A DNA stretch of 64,000 nt from NCBI RefSeq assembly GCF_018502385.1, contig NZ_CP075523.1:1-64000 (forward strand), read 5' to 3'. A program made the translations under genes and the position numbers. Origin of the DNA: Synechococcus sp. LA31 (GTDB lineage Bacteria > Cyanobacteriota > Cyanobacteriia > PCC-6307 > Cyanobiaceae). Every line of letters starts with the position of its first letter. Positions within the stretch are counted from its first letter, which is position 1. This document shows positions 17,609 through 26,377 of the stretch, one piece after another. Below the pieces are notes generated by a model that did no database searches, was not told the DNA's origin, and saw only the letters and a program-made list of their open reading frames with translations.

Positions 17609-17826
17609 TGAGCAACACCACGATCGAGGTTCGCCTGAACGGCGAGCCCATTCAGTGCCCCGCCGGGTTGTCGTTGCTGCAGCTGCTGCAGTTGCGCGGT
17701 TACAAGCCTGAGCTGGTGGTGGTGGAGTTCAACGGCGAGATCCTGCCCAGGGTTCGCTGGGCGAATCAATCCGTACGGGAAGCCGATGGTGTGGAGGTGG
17801 TCACCATCGTGGGAGGGGGTTCCTAG
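17608..17826 (+). CDS. thiS: Sulfur carrier protein ThiS
   Basis: 72-residue ubiquitin-fold protein that carries sulfur as a C-terminal thiocarboxylate for thiazole synthesis. The chain starts TIEVRLNGEPIQCPAG and ends VEVVTIVGGGS, so a single Ser follows the diglycine. The working form normally ends at Gly-Gly, and whether the extra Ser is removed cannot be seen here. It is one base out of step with the thiE stop (TGATG), so the two are translationally coupled. thiG is not in the window. Confidence 0.92.
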   Translation: MSNTTIEVRLNGEPIQCPAGLSLLQLLQLRGYKPELVVVEFNGEILPRVRWANQSVREADGVEVVTIVGGGS

Positions 17827-17855
17827 ATTTCAGAGCAACTTCTCGGGGTTGTGTT

Positions 17856-18812
17856 TTGCCTCAACAGCACTCCACACCGCTGCTGCGCCGCTTGTTCAGT
17901 CGGCTGATGCTGCCGGCATTGATCAGCGCGGCCCTTGCGGTGGTGGTGCTGTTACCCCAGCCCGCCCTGGCCGCCAGCGGTGGTCGCATCGGTGGTGGCA
18001 GCTTCCGCTCCGCCCCCATGCCCCGCAGCTACAGCGGCGGATATGGCGGTGGTGGCTACCAGCGGGGCTACGGCGGCGGCATCGGCTTTCCCTTCATCGT
18101 GCCGTTCTTCTTCGGTGGTGGTGGTCTGTTTGGCTTCTTGGTGCTGATGGCGGTGGTGGGCCTGGTGCTCAATGCCGTCCGCGGCGGTGGTGGCGGCGGC
18201 GGTCAAGCCCTGCCCGCTGGGGTGCGCGGTGGTGGTCTCGATGCCTATCGGCCCGATGGACCCGTGTCGATCGCTCAGTTGCAGGTGGGCCTGCTGGCGT
18301 CAGCCCGCGATCTGCAGCGTGATCTGCGCAACCTCGCATCCAGTTCCGATACCAGCACCAGCAGCGGTCTGCAGCGCGTGCTTCAGGACAGCACCCTGGC
18401 CCTGCTTCGCCATCCAGATCTGTGGGTGTACGCCAACGCCGACGTGGGCCAGGTGCCCTTCCAGGCTGCGGAATCCACCTTCAATCGCCTCTCGATGACC
18501 GAGCGCAGCAAGCTCTCGGGTGAGATCACCACCAACGTGAGCGGGTCCCGCGGCACGGCTGCCTCCACTGCTGGCGATGCCGATGCCACCAGCGATTACA
18601 TCGCCGTGACGCTGCTGGTGGCCAGCCGCAGCCGCATCACCCTGAAGCCGCTGAACGGCAGCGAAGAGCTGCGCGAAGTGTTGCGGGTGATCGGCTCGGT
18701 GCCCTCGGATCAGCTGCTGGCCTTGGAGGTGATCTGGCAACCGGAAGGCGCGGGCGAGGTGCTAAGCGCCGATGAGCTGATCACGGCCTATCCAGATCTG
18801 AAGCATCTTTGA
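17856..18812 (+). CDS. DUF1517 family membrane protein
   Basis: 318-residue protein with an N-terminal signal or anchor (hydrophobic residues about 19-37 ending PALAA), a Gly/Ser/Tyr-rich linker (GGRIGGGSFRS, GGYGGGGYQRGYGGG), a second hydrophobic stretch (GFPFIVPFFFGGGGLFGFLVLMAVVGLVL), a poly-Gly run and a soluble C-terminal domain with SIAQLQVGLLASARDLQRDL and ITLKPLNGSEELREVL. This matches the cyanobacterial and plant DUF1517 family, whose function is unknown. The start is probably TTG 17856, since a TAG precedes it and the next Met is at residue 18. It follows thiS by 29 bases on the same strand. Confidence 0.8.
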   Translation: MPQQHSTPLLRRLFSRLMLPALISAALAVVVLLPQPALAASGGRIGGGSFRSAPMPRSYSGGYGGGGYQRGYGGGIGFPFIVPFFFGGGGLFGFLVLMAVVGLVLNAVRGGGGGGGQALPAGVRGGGLDAYRPDGPVSIAQLQVGLLASARDLQRDLRNLASSSDTSTSSGLQRVLQDSTLALLRHPDLWVYANADVGQVPFQAAESTFNRLSMTERSKLSGEITTNVSGSRGTAASTAGDADATSDYIAVTLLVASRSRITLKPLNGSEELREVLRVIGSVPSDQLLALEVIWQPEGAGEVLSADELITAYPDLKHL

Positions 18813-18936
18813 AGTTGATTCTTTCGTTTCTCTGCAGATTTAGGGAATTACAGAAACTCTTCCGCTGAATTGCTGTTGCACAAGCTGTCGGCACCGAGGT
18901 GGATTTGTAGGTTGTTAGCCACTTCATCCCCCCTGC

Positions 18937-19107
18937 GTGTCCGCCTCGTTTCGCCATTCAGAAACCCGTGCCATGCAATGGCAGGCCAATGGTGAGCTTG
19001 CCGGTAGCGATCTGCATGCGCTGCTCAGCCGTCTGCATCAGGTGGAAACCGAAGAGCGGGCTCAAGAGTTGCAACAGTGCCTTGGCCCTCGCGCCCAGGA
19101 CGCTTGA
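18937..19107 (+). CDS. Small hypothetical protein, 56 residues
   Basis: GTG-initiated reading frame encoding a soluble, helical protein: MSASFRHSETRAMQWQANGE, then a leucine-rich amphipathic stretch (LHALLSRLHQVETEERAQEL) and one Cys near the end. I do not recognise the family. The coding-like codon pattern (G or C in third position) and the amphipathic helix argue for a real gene. It sits alone between the DUF1517 gene and the 3' end of larB, about 125 bases downstream of the DUF1517 stop. The reading frame on the opposite strand looks like a shadow. Confidence 0.45.
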   Translation: MSASFRHSETRAMQWQANGELAGSDLHALLSRLHQVETEERAQELQQCLGPRAQDA

Positions 19108-19191
19108 AGCCGATCTGCACGTTGGCCTCGGCCGCCTTGTTTTGAGGCAGTAGGGCCAGCACACTGCGGCTCAAATGGAAGGCGCCTCTCG

Positions 19192-19347
19192 ATGCCGCGT
19201 TCCCTGCAATGGGTGAACACTCCTGTGTTGCTTGAGGCGCTTGAGCGCTACGAGCAGCGGCGTTTGCCGCGCTCGATGCACCTCTGGGTGGAGGCCGTGC
19301 TCGAGCTCAAGGCAACGGCCCCGCTGCCGCTGCGGCCCCACTGTTGA
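19192..19347 (+). CDS. Small hypothetical protein, 51 residues
   Basis: ATG-initiated frame that encodes MPRSLQWVNTPVLLEALERY, a basic QRRLPR turn, and an amphipathic MHLWVEAVLELKA helix before a short proline-rich end. Codon use looks coding until about 19310, where it runs into the convergent larB gene (41-base overlap). The tail PLPLRPHC is probably an overlap artefact. I do not recognise a family. It follows the 56-residue gene by 84 bases, and both could be one transcript. Confidence 0.45.
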   Translation: MPRSLQWVNTPVLLEALERYEQRRLPRSMHLWVEAVLELKATAPLPLRPHC

Positions 19348-20005
19348 GAATGCGCAGGGCCGCCATGGCCGCGCCGTAGCCGTTGTCGATGTTCACCACG
19401 CTCATCCCCGGTGCACAGCTGGCGAGCATGCCGTGCAAGGCCGCCTGGCCGCCCGCACTCACCCCGTAGCCAACGCTCACCGGCACGCCGATCACCGGTT
19501 GAGGCATCAGGCCGGCGAGCACCGTGGGCAGTGCCCCTTCCATGCCTGCGCAAGCAATCAACACACGCGCCTGCTGCAGGCGTTCGAGTTGGCCCAGCAG
19601 CCTGTGCAGGCCTGCCACGCCCACATCGAGTAGCTGCTCACAGCAAATCCCATGCCAGTGCAGGGCCAGCTGCGCTTCGCTAGCAACCGGTAAATCGCTG
19701 GTGCCACCGCTCAGCACCACCACCTCCCCCAGCTCCGGGCGCAGGGGCGCTGGTGCCCCCAGGCTGAGACAGCGGGCATCGGGGTGAAATTGCAGTTGCC
19801 CCACACAGGCTTCGCCTTGCAGGTGCTGCCGCACTGTGTCCGCTTTGGCGGCATCCACCCGGGTGGCTAGAGCCAGTTCATCAGCGGCATGCAAGCGCAG
19901 CAGGATCCCAGCGATCTGCTCGGCGGTTTTGTGCTCACCCCAGATCGCCTCCACCATGCCGATGCGGCTGCGGCGTTGCAGATCAAGACGCGCCGTTTCA
20001 CTCAT
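19307..20005 (-). CDS. larB: LarB, nickel-pincer cofactor biosynthesis carboxylase/hydrolase
   Basis: 232-residue PurE-like protein. LarB carboxylates nicotinic acid adenine dinucleotide and cleaves it to the mononucleotide, the first step to the nickel-pincer nucleotide of lactate racemase-type enzymes (family knowledge). Recognisable parts are RIGMVEAIWGEHKTAEQI, VVVLSGGTSDLPVASEA and, in the PurE-like domain, GVPVSVGYGVSAGGQAAL and VVNIDNGYGAAMAA. The ATG at 20005 overlaps the upstream gene's stop (ATGA). larC, larE and larA are not in the window. Confidence 0.92.
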   Translation of the reverse strand: MSETARLDLQRRSRIGMVEAIWGEHKTAEQIAGILLRLHAADELALATRVDAAKADTVRQHLQGEACVGQLQFHPDARCLSLGAPAPLRPELGEVVVLSGGTSDLPVASEAQLALHWHGICCEQLLDVGVAGLHRLLGQLERLQQARVLIACAGMEGALPTVLAGLMPQPVIGVPVSVGYGVSAGGQAALHGMLASCAPGMSVVNIDNGYGAAMAALRILNSGAAAAAGPLP

Positions 20006-20439
20006 GCCGCTGGCTGCAGCTCGCCTTCAAATACCAAGGGGAAAGGATTGCCCTGGCTCGTGCCTGTGGCCTCGCGGGCTAATTGCTCAAAGCGCTCTTG
20101 CACGGCTTCCACCTCGGCTACGGGAATCGCTTTCCACTGTTCGCGGCTAGCCCAGCGGATCAGAAGGGTCCCTTCTTCGCGTTCGGCATCCCAGAGCAGA
20201 TCACGCCCGAGATAGCCGGATTGCTGCGCCAGCCAGGGATCCCAACTGCCGCGCTCGGCCTCAAGCCAGGCGGCACGGGCTTCGGCTGGCACCTTCACCC
20301 GCAGGTGCTCCACCACCGCCACTTCGAAGCTGCCGCCGAGCTGTTGCTGCTCGGCGATCGCCACATCGGGATGGCCGGCCAGCAGCATCAGCACACACAA
20401 CACCAGAGCTGAAACCCTAGCGATCAAGCGCTTGGTCAC
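20002..20439 (-). CDS. TIGR03792 family secreted protein
   Basis: 145 residues, with a signal peptide (hydrophobic residues about 8-25, cleavage near AIAEQ), then a compact alpha/beta domain: [40 protein letters not shown] and [15 protein letters not shown]. This pattern belongs to a small cyanobacterial family (TIGR03792) with a fold like dimeric alpha-beta barrel proteins; function is unknown. It starts at GTG 20439, which overlaps the ispF stop (GTGA), and ends overlapping larB, so it is the middle gene of an ispF to larB run. Confidence 0.75.
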   Translation of the reverse strand: MTKRLIARVSALVLCVLMLLAGHPDVAIAEQQQLGGSFEVAVVEHLRVKVPAEARAAWLEAERGSWDPWLAQQSGYLGRDLLWDAEREEGTLLIRWASREQWKAIPVAEVEAVQERFEQLAREATGTSQGNPFPLVFEGELQPAA

Positions 20440-20921
20440 GGCTTCTGCAGCAGCGCCACCGCCTGGCAGGAGATGCCCTCTTCGCGTCCTTCAGGGCCGA
20501 GCTTTTCGTTGGTGGTGGCCTTCACGCCCACCTGATCGGGCTCGAGCCCCATACGGGCGGCAATGGCGGCTCGCATCGCTGCGATGTGCGGTTTGAGCTT
20601 GGGGCGCTCGGCGATCACCACCGAATCCACATTGATCACTTGCCAGCCCCGCTCGGCAACGAGCGCCACCACTTGCTCCAGCAGTAAGAGGCTGTCGGCC
20701 CCCTTCCACTGCGGATCATCGGGCGGGAAATACTTGCCGATGTCGCCCAGCGACAGGGCTCCCAGCAGGGCATCCATGATGGCGTGCACCAGCACGTCAG
20801 CATCGCTGTGGCCGTCCAGCCCAAGCCCTGCCGGGTGCTCCAGCCGCTGACCTCCCAGGATTAAGGCGCGGCCCGGCACCAGCCGATGGATGTCGTAGCC
20901 GTTCCCGATACGGAGCTGCAT
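20436..20921 (-). CDS. ispF: 2-C-methyl-D-erythritol 2,4-cyclodiphosphate synthase
   Basis: 161-residue trimeric zinc enzyme of the MEP isoprenoid pathway. Metal ligands lie in GNGYDIHRL and in the [18 protein letters not shown] motif, and the C-terminal part has [16 protein letters not shown]. The length and start ([18 protein letters not shown]) are normal. It is followed by two genes with four-base overlaps. The divergent-looking upstream NfeD gene is on the same strand 50 bases away. Confidence 0.97.
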   Translation of the reverse strand: MQLRIGNGYDIHRLVPGRALILGGQRLEHPAGLGLDGHSDADVLVHAIMDALLGALSLGDIGKYFPPDDPQWKGADSLLLLEQVVALVAERGWQVINVDSVVIAERPKLKPHIAAMRAAIAARMGLEPDQVGVKATTNEKLGPEGREEGISCQAVALLQKP

Positions 20922-20971
20922 GGCCGTAAGGCGTTGCCGTTGGATGCCAACGCCGACCCTATCGCCGCTCG

Positions 20972-21415
20972 TTAGGGAAGCTGCTGGTGATCGCTGAGCA
21001 CCTGCAGCTGGTTGCCATCACGGCCCATCACCAGCACGGCATCGCCGGGTGCAAGGGCTTGCTCGGGAGTGAGGTTGGTGGCAGCCCAGCTTTGGCCTTG
21101 CCAGCGCACGCGGCCGGAGCTGTTGGCATCGCTGAAACCACTGATCACGGTGGCCCTATCGCTTGTGCCACTGGCTGGGATCGCCCGGCTGCGTCGCCGC
21201 GACCAGCGCTGCAGCGCCAGCAGCACGCCTGCAGTGGCCGCCCCAAACAGCAGCAGCTGAGCCACAAGCCCCAGCCCTGGCACTAGGGCTGTGAGCAGCG
21301 ACACGCCCAGTGCTGCTAGGGCCGCAGCCAGAAGCCCATCGAATTCGGCTCCGAGCCATTCGGCCCCCAGCAGCGCCAGGGCCAGCACAAACCAGAGCAG
21401 CGGAGCTGGAACCAT
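20972..21415 (-). CDS. NfeD family membrane protein
   Basis: 147 residues, with two to three membrane helices ([55 protein letters not shown]) and a C-terminal OB-fold domain ([25 protein letters not shown] split by short loops, then [16 protein letters not shown]). This is the short NfeD type. NfeD proteins partner with SPFH proteins in membrane microdomains, and the SPFH gene starts divergently 43 bases away, which supports the pairing. Confidence 0.85.
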   Translation of the reverse strand: MVPAPLLWFVLALALLGAEWLGAEFDGLLAAALAALGVSLLTALVPGLGLVAQLLLFGAATAGVLLALQRWSRRRSRAIPASGTSDRATVISGFSDANSSGRVRWQGQSWAATNLTPEQALAPGDAVLVMGRDGNQLQVLSDHQQLP

Positions 21416-21458
21416 CTCCCCATGCTGCCTAGCTTGAGGTCAGCGTGCTCGCCTGCCT

Positions 21459-22373
21459 GTGGAAACCCTTTTCGGTCTGCCCGCCTTGGCGGTGATCGCC
21501 CTGTTGGGCATCAACGGCGTGAAAGTTACCAGTGGCGGCCAGTCGCGCCTGGTAGAGCGCCTTGGCAAATACGACCGCCAGCTGCAGCCAGGCCTCTCCT
21601 TCGTGCTGCCGGTGGTGGAGCGGGTGGTGAGCCACGAATCGCTGAAGGAGCGGGTGCTCGATATCCCGCCGCAGCAGTGCATCACCCGCGACAACGTGGC
21701 GATCGAGGTGGATGCCGTTGTGTATTGGCAGCTGCTGGAGCACTCCCGCGCCTACTACGGCGTGGACAACCTGCAGGCGGCGATGGTGAATCTGGTGCTC
21801 ACCCAGATCCGCGCTGAGATGGGCAAGCTTGATCTTGATCAAACCTTCACCACCCGCCAGGAGGTGAATGAAGCGCTGCTGCGCGAGCTCGATCAGGCCA
21901 CCGATCCCTGGGGCGTGAAGGTGACCCGCGTTGAACTGCGCGACATCCAGCCCTCCCGCGGCGTGCAGCAGGCGATGGAGCAGCAGATGACCGCCGAGCG
22001 CGAAAAGCGGGCGGCGATTTTGCGCTCGGAAGGCGAGCGCGAATCGCAGCTCAACGCCGCCCGCGGCCGGGCTGAAGCCTTGGTGCTCGATGCCAAGGCC
22101 AAGCAGGAAGCGCTGCTGCTGGAAGCTGAAGCCCAGGCCAAGCAACAGGAGCTGCTGGCTCAGGCCCGCGCCGATGCCGCCACCCGGCTGGCAACGGTGA
22201 TGCAATCCCACCCGCAGGCCTCCGAGGCCATTCGCCTGCTGCTGGCCGGCGATTGGATGGCCATGGGCGAATCGATGGCCAATGCCCCTGCCGGCAGCGT
22301 GCTGATGGTGGATCCCCAGAGCCCTGCCGCTCTGCTCACGGCCCTGCGCGATCTGCAGAAGCCTCAGGGCTAA
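21459..22373 (+). CDS. SPFH domain (stomatin/paraslipin-like) protein
   Basis: 304 residues. A short N-terminal membrane segment (LPALAVIALLGINGVKV) is followed by the SPFH domain (SRLVERLGKYDRQLQPGLSF, ERVLDIPPQQCITRDNVAIEV, VYWQLLEHSRAYYGVDNL) and a long helical coiled coil rich in Ala, Gln and Glu (AEREKRAAILRSEGERESQL). It forms oligomers on the inner face of the membrane and organises microdomains, possibly helping membrane proteases (family knowledge). The start is GTG 21459. It is divergent from its likely partner, the NfeD gene. Confidence 0.92.
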   Translation: METLFGLPALAVIALLGINGVKVTSGGQSRLVERLGKYDRQLQPGLSFVLPVVERVVSHESLKERVLDIPPQQCITRDNVAIEVDAVVYWQLLEHSRAYYGVDNLQAAMVNLVLTQIRAEMGKLDLDQTFTTRQEVNEALLRELDQATDPWGVKVTRVELRDIQPSRGVQQAMEQQMTAEREKRAAILRSEGERESQLNAARGRAEALVLDAKAKQEALLLEAEAQAKQQELLAQARADAATRLATVMQSHPQASEAIRLLLAGDWMAMGESMANAPAGSVLMVDPQSPAALLTALRDLQKPQG

Positions 22374-22376
22374 GGC

Positions 22377-23075
22377 CTACTGCTGCTGTTGCTGCGCCTG
22401 CCAGCGGGCGTAGAGGTCGGGGCGGCGGTCGCGGGTGCGCTCTTGTTGCTGCTCGGCTCGCCAGCGGGCGATGGCGCCGTGGTCGCCGCTGCGCAGCACA
22501 TCAGGCACGGTGAGACCGCGGAAGTCGGCGGGACGGGTGTAGTGGGGGTGCTCCAGCAGCAGGGCGCTGTGGCTTTCCTCTTCCAGGCAGGCCTCGGTGC
22601 CCACGGTGCCTGGTAGCAGGCGCACCACGCCGTTGATGATCGTCATCGCCGGCAGTTCACCGCCGGTGAGCACGAAATCCCCGATCGACACCTCTTCATC
22701 GGCCAGGGCGCGGATGCGCTCATCGAAACCTTCGTAGTGGCCGCAGAGAAACACCAGCTGGTCGTAGCCGCTGGCCCAGCGGCGTAGGTCGGCCTGCTCC
22801 AGCGGCTTGCCCTGGGGGCTCATCAGCAGCACCCGCCGCCGCGGCAGCACCGGAATTGCCTCCACCGCGGCGTACACCGGCTCGGGCTTGAGCACCATCC
22901 CGGCACCGCCGCCATAGGGCTCATCGTCCACCTTGCGGTAGCGATCGGTGGCGTAATCGCGCGGGTTGTGCACGTGCAGCTCAGCGCGGCCGGCGGCGAA
23001 GGCGCGGCCGATCACGCCAAGACCCCGCAAAGGCGTGAACGCCTCCGGCGCCAGGCTCACCACATCAAGGCGCAT
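22377..23075 (-). CDS. trmD: tRNA (guanine-37-N1)-methyltransferase
   Basis: 232-residue trefoil-knot SAM methyltransferase that modifies G37 of tRNAs with G at position 36 and prevents frameshifting. It starts MRLDVVSLAPEAFTPLRGLG and shows RKVDDEPYGGGAGMVLKPEP, LCGHYEGFDERI and EVSIGDFVLTGGELPAM. I chose ATG 23075 because it gives the standard N-terminus; a TTG at 23099 overlapping the upstream stop would add eight residues. The C-terminus ends in a glutamine run. The stop is only three bases from the convergent SPFH gene stop. Confidence 0.95.
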   Translation of the reverse strand: MRLDVVSLAPEAFTPLRGLGVIGRAFAAGRAELHVHNPRDYATDRYRKVDDEPYGGGAGMVLKPEPVYAAVEAIPVLPRRRVLLMSPQGKPLEQADLRRWASGYDQLVFLCGHYEGFDERIRALADEEVSIGDFVLTGGELPAMTIINGVVRLLPGTVGTEACLEEESHSALLLEHPHYTRPADFRGLTVPDVLRSGDHGAIARWRAEQQQERTRDRRPDLYARWQAQQQQQ

Positions 23076-23095
23076 GGCGGTGGGTTGCAGCTCGC

Positions 23096-23581
23096 TCAAG
23101 CGGCTGGGGTCGCCGGTTTGCTCACCCGGCGGATTTCAGAGCTGAAACTGGCGCGGCCTGGTGTGCCGTCGGCGGGCTGTTCGATCGTGGAGCGCAGGCG
23201 CAGGTTGGGCTTGTTGAACCAGATGCGCTCGCGTAGTTCGCCGCCGCCTAGCTGCACAACCAGCTCCAGGCTGCCGTCGGGCCAGAGGGTCCAGCAGCCC
23301 TGTTGATCGCCGCTTTGGAAGCTGCCGTCGGCAGCAAACAGCAGCTGCCGCGGCGTTTGATCCTTCGGGCCCACACTGATGCCGCCCGGTTGGCTGCTGG
23401 CCGAGGGCTCCACGTAGCGCACCACCAGCTCACCGCGCTCGCTGCTGTGCCATTCATCACCCTCGCCGGCTTCGGCGTCGCTGCCCAGCTGGAAGCGTGA
23501 ACGCAGGCTCATCCACTCGCCTTCGCAGAAGCGCAGGAAGGCCTCGATGGTGGCGGGGGGAAAGGTGGCGGGATCGCTCAT
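23096..23581 (-). CDS. CpcS/CpeS-type phycobiliprotein lyase
   Basis: 161-residue lipocalin-like protein. The start TIEAFLRFCEGEWMSLRSRF, the VVRYVEP strand, and RERIWFNKPNLRLRSTIE near the end match the CpcS/CpeS family of bilin lyases, which attach phycocyanobilin or phycoerythrobilin to a Cys of phycobiliprotein beta subunits. The gene directly precedes trmD (20-base gap). It supports a phycobilisome-containing cyanobacterium. The bilin and target subunit cannot be told from sequence. Confidence 0.85.
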   Translation of the reverse strand: MSDPATFPPATIEAFLRFCEGEWMSLRSRFQLGSDAEAGEGDEWHSSERGELVVRYVEPSASSQPGGISVGPKDQTPRQLLFAADGSFQSGDQQGCWTLWPDGSLELVVQLGGGELRERIWFNKPNLRLRSTIEQPADGTPGRASFSSEIRRVSKPATPAA

Positions 23582-23593
23582 CGGGCGATTCTC

Positions 23594-23690
23594 TCAGTTC
23601 TCTATGCCGCCCACCCAGCGCACCTGTTTCCCGTAGCTCTCAAGCGTGCGATCTGCGCTCAGCAGGGTGCATTGGCTGTGGCTGCGCTGA
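23594..23690 (-). pseudogene. Possible 3' remnant of a PIN-domain (VapC-like) toxin
   Basis: Directly after the era stop on the same strand, the sequence reads QCTLLSADRTLESYGKQVRW and ends at TGA 23594-23596. The motif of a small residue, then LLSAD, then a short spacer and SYG resembles the last strand and helix of PIN ribonucleases. Only about 30 codons remain; anything upstream would lie inside era. No start codon serves it. The similarity is short, so chance cannot be excluded. Confidence 0.35.
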
Positions 23691-24683
23691 TCAGCTATCT
23701 CCCCGATAGCCCAGTTCGGCCAGGCGAGCGGCGCTGCGGCGCCAGTTGGGCACCACTTTCACGAACAGCTCGAGATACACCGGGCCATTGATCAGCTTCT
23801 GCATCTGCTGGCGCGCACCGCTGCCGATGTCACGGAGCATGCGGCCGCCTTTGCCGATCAGGATTCCCTTCTGGCTGTTGCGCTCCACCAGCACCGTGGC
23901 CAGCACGGCCGTGCGCGGGCCATCATCCACGATGCGCTCGATCTGCACCGCCACCGAGTGGGGCACCTCTTCGCGGGTGTGCTGCAGCACCTGCTCGCGG
24001 ATCAATTCCGCCAGCAGCAGTTGCTCGGGCTGGTCGCTCACCGCATCGGGCGGATACAAGTGAGGCCCCTCCGGCAACGCGGCCGTGAGGGCCTCCACCA
24101 GGCTGTTGGTGCCATCGCCGGTGAGGGCGCTCACCGGGTGCAGGGGCCAGTCGGGCACCAGTTCGCGGTAGCTGGCTTCCAGCTCTGCAGCCTGGGCGGG
24201 ATCGACCAGGTCGTGCTTATTCAGGGCCACATGCACCGGCGCTCGGGCATGGGAGAGGAGTTCCACGATGAACCCGTCGCCCCGTCCGGCTGGTTGGCTG
24301 CCATCCACGAGCAACAACACCAGATCAACCTCGCCGATGGCCCCGCGGGCGCTTTGTACGAGCCGCTCGCCCAGGAGATGGTGCGGTTTGTGGATGCCTG
24401 GCGTGTCTACCAGCACCAGCTGGGCCTTAGGGGTGGTGAGGATGGCGCGCAGCCGGTTGCGGGTGGTTTGGGCGATTGGCGAGGTAATCGCCACCTTCTC
24501 GCCTACCAAGTGATTGAGCAGGGTGGATTTGCCCACGTTGGGCCGCCCAACCAGGGCAACGAAGCCAGATCGAAAGCCTTCTGGGCTCTGGCCCAGCTCG
24601 AAGCCGCCGGCCATGGCCTCGGCGGGCAGGTCGCTCAGTTCCGGAAACGGCGGATATGAGTCGTTGGGGGGGCTTGGCTCCAT
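23691..24683 (-). CDS. era: GTPase Era
   Basis: 330-residue GTPase for 16S rRNA maturation and 30S assembly. The G domain has G1 GRPNVGKSTLLN, G3 DTPGIHKPHH and G4 NKHDLVD. The C-terminal KH domain carries GILIGKGGRMLRDIG. The N-terminus has about 35 extra residues (PSPPNDSYPPFPELSDLPAE) before the GTPase core, longer than in E. coli. The ATG at 24683 faces a divergent gene 44 bases away. Confidence 0.96.
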   Translation of the reverse strand: MEPSPPNDSYPPFPELSDLPAEAMAGGFELGQSPEGFRSGFVALVGRPNVGKSTLLNHLVGEKVAITSPIAQTTRNRLRAILTTPKAQLVLVDTPGIHKPHHLLGERLVQSARGAIGEVDLVLLLVDGSQPAGRGDGFIVELLSHARAPVHVALNKHDLVDPAQAAELEASYRELVPDWPLHPVSALTGDGTNSLVEALTAALPEGPHLYPPDAVSDQPEQLLLAELIREQVLQHTREEVPHSVAVQIERIVDDGPRTAVLATVLVERNSQKGILIGKGGRMLRDIGSGARQQMQKLINGPVYLELFVKVVPNWRRSAARLAELGYRGDS

Positions 24684-24727
24684 AACCTCACCTTGGCAGC
24701 CCGCAGGCAGTTCACCCCTCTGATCGC

Positions 24728-25255
24728 ATGACCGACGCCACCACGCTTCAGCCCACCTTCCAGCAAGCCATGGAGATCACGGCGCAGTGGTTGGCGCTCT
24801 GGGAGAACGGTGAACTCAGCGATGAGGTGCTTGGTGATCGGGTGGCGGAGTTGGTGGCGAGCCGTGATGGCGCACGCGGCTTCTTTGTGGTGTCGCTCGC
24901 GGGCGACTCGCCGCTGATGGATCGTCTGCCCGATGCGGTGGTGCTTGCTCTCCGGCAGGAAGGTTTGGGTGTGGTGGATCTCAGTGCGCGCAACCTGGCC
25001 ATGAGCACGGCGATGGCTATGCACCACCAGCGCAGTGGTGATGCTGGCCAGCAGGCTGGATCGGAGCGGGTGCAGTTGCGCTGCACCGAGCTGTTGCGTT
25101 TGCTGGAGCCTGGGGCCGTGAAGGATCGCCTGGAAACCCTGCTGGAGGCCACGGTCGGGCGCGGTGAAGATGTGGCCTTCCTCGATCGCTGGGGCTACGA
25201 CGCTGAGCAGAAAGCAGCGATTGCAGAGGCGGTGTTGGCCGTGGCCGAACCCTGA
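24728..25255 (+). CDS. Conserved hypothetical protein, 175 residues
   Basis: Soluble, mostly helical acidic protein: MTDATTLQPTFQQAMEITAQ at the start, an alternating strand/helix middle (GARGFFVVSLAGDSPLMDRL, VVLALRQEGLGVVDLSARNL), and a helical end with FLDRWGYDAEQKAAIAEAVL. No signal peptide and no cysteine-rich motif are seen. I do not recognise a named family, but position beside era and strong coding signal support it. It has its own divergent promoter space of 44 bases with era. Confidence 0.7.
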   Translation: MTDATTLQPTFQQAMEITAQWLALWENGELSDEVLGDRVAELVASRDGARGFFVVSLAGDSPLMDRLPDAVVLALRQEGLGVVDLSARNLAMSTAMAMHHQRSGDAGQQAGSERVQLRCTELLRLLEPGAVKDRLETLLEATVGRGEDVAFLDRWGYDAEQKAAIAEAVLAVAEP

Positions 25256-25294
25256 GTAGGTGTTTACGGTTTCAGTGGCCGTCGCTGCTGTTGT

Positions 25295-26311
25295 GTGGAG
25301 CTTGCGCCGCGTTTACGCCCCTGGCTGAGGGCCTACCTCTCCAATCCCCGTAACCGGTTGCCGCAGAACCAGCTGGACGCATTGCTGGATGCCCAGTTGG
25401 AAGATCCAGTGCGCTATGCGGTGTTGTTAGCGCTGGCCGCCGGCATTGCCACCTATGGCCTGATCGGTGATAGCTCCCCGGTGATCATCGGGGCGATGAT
25501 CGTCAGCCCGTTGATGTCACCCATCCTCGGCCTGGCCTATGGCTTGGTGCGCCCGGATCCTGGGCTACGCAGCCGCAGCCTGCGCTGGATCGTCTGGGGC
25601 GTGCTGGAAGTTGTCTTGATCAGCTTTCTGCTGTCCAACCTCAGCGGTTATGTGGCCTACCGCAGCGAGGTGTTGAACCGGATTGAGCCCTGCAGCCTCG
25701 ATCTGTGGGTGGCGTTGATCTCCGGGGCAGCTGGAGCCTTCTGCACCCTGAACCCCCAGGTGGCCAGCAGCCTGGCGGGGGTGGCGATTGCGGTGGCGCT
25801 GGTGCCGCCGTTATGCGTCACCGGGATCGGATTGGCCGGGCTGATGGATGTGGTGAATCACGGCAACTTTCTGCTGAGTGATCTCAGCTGGCCGGTGACG
25901 AGTGGTTCTTTTCTGCTGTTTTTTACCAACCTATTTGGCATCACGGTGGCGGCTGCTTTGGTGCTGCGGCTCTACGGCTATGGCCGCCGAACGGCCATGG
26001 GCCGGCTGTTCGCCTCCCTCAGCCTGCTGTTGGCGGCGGTGGTGATTCCGCTTTGGTTGAACGATGCATCGGTGTTTCTGCAGGCCCGGGTGCAGAAGTC
26101 ATTGCATGTGATTGAGCGGCTGTATCCCGCGATGGAGATCAAAACGGTGATCGCCCAACCCAAACACCAGCCTCCGCAGGTGGAGTTTGTTCTGGGTGTG
26201 CCGCGTCAGCCCACCATCGATGAGCGCCGCGACATTCTGCGGCTGGTGGCATCGATCCTGGGGCGCCGCGTGCAAGCCAGCTTCAGCTTTGTCAGCCGCG
26301 CATCGTCTTGA
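25295..26311 (+). CDS. DUF389 family membrane protein
   Basis: 338 residues, GTG start. Its core has about six helices and the family's signature SSPVIIGAMIVSPLMSPILG, then LISGAAGAFCTLNP, VAIAVALVPPLCVTGIGLA and FFTNLFGITVAAALVLRLYG. DUF389 proteins are inner-membrane proteins of unknown transport or structural role. A polar C-terminal domain of about 75 residues (LYPAMEIKTVIAQPKHQPPQ onward) follows the last helix. It is 39 bases downstream of the preceding gene on the same strand. Confidence 0.85.
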   Translation: MELAPRLRPWLRAYLSNPRNRLPQNQLDALLDAQLEDPVRYAVLLALAAGIATYGLIGDSSPVIIGAMIVSPLMSPILGLAYGLVRPDPGLRSRSLRWIVWGVLEVVLISFLLSNLSGYVAYRSEVLNRIEPCSLDLWVALISGAAGAFCTLNPQVASSLAGVAIAVALVPPLCVTGIGLAGLMDVVNHGNFLLSDLSWPVTSGSFLLFFTNLFGITVAAALVLRLYGYGRRTAMGRLFASLSLLLAAVVIPLWLNDASVFLQARVQKSLHVIERLYPAMEIKTVIAQPKHQPPQVEFVLGVPRQPTIDERRDILRLVASILGRRVQASFSFVSRASS

Positions 26312-26327
26312 AGGCATGCCATGCCAC

Positions 26328-26353
26328 AAAAAAAGCACCCCCGTAGGGGTGCT
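26328..26353 (-). terminator. Rho-independent terminator downstream of the Bax inhibitor-1 gene
   Basis: Read on the minus strand, a perfect 8-base-pair GC-rich stem (arms 26346-26353 and 26334-26341, loop of four bases) is followed by seven T residues at 26334-26328. It lies 25 bases past the BI-1 stop, between the convergent DUF389 and BI-1 genes. It is the clearest intrinsic terminator in the window. Confidence 0.85.
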
Positions 26354-26377
26354 GGAGACCACGTGATCCGCTGCGGA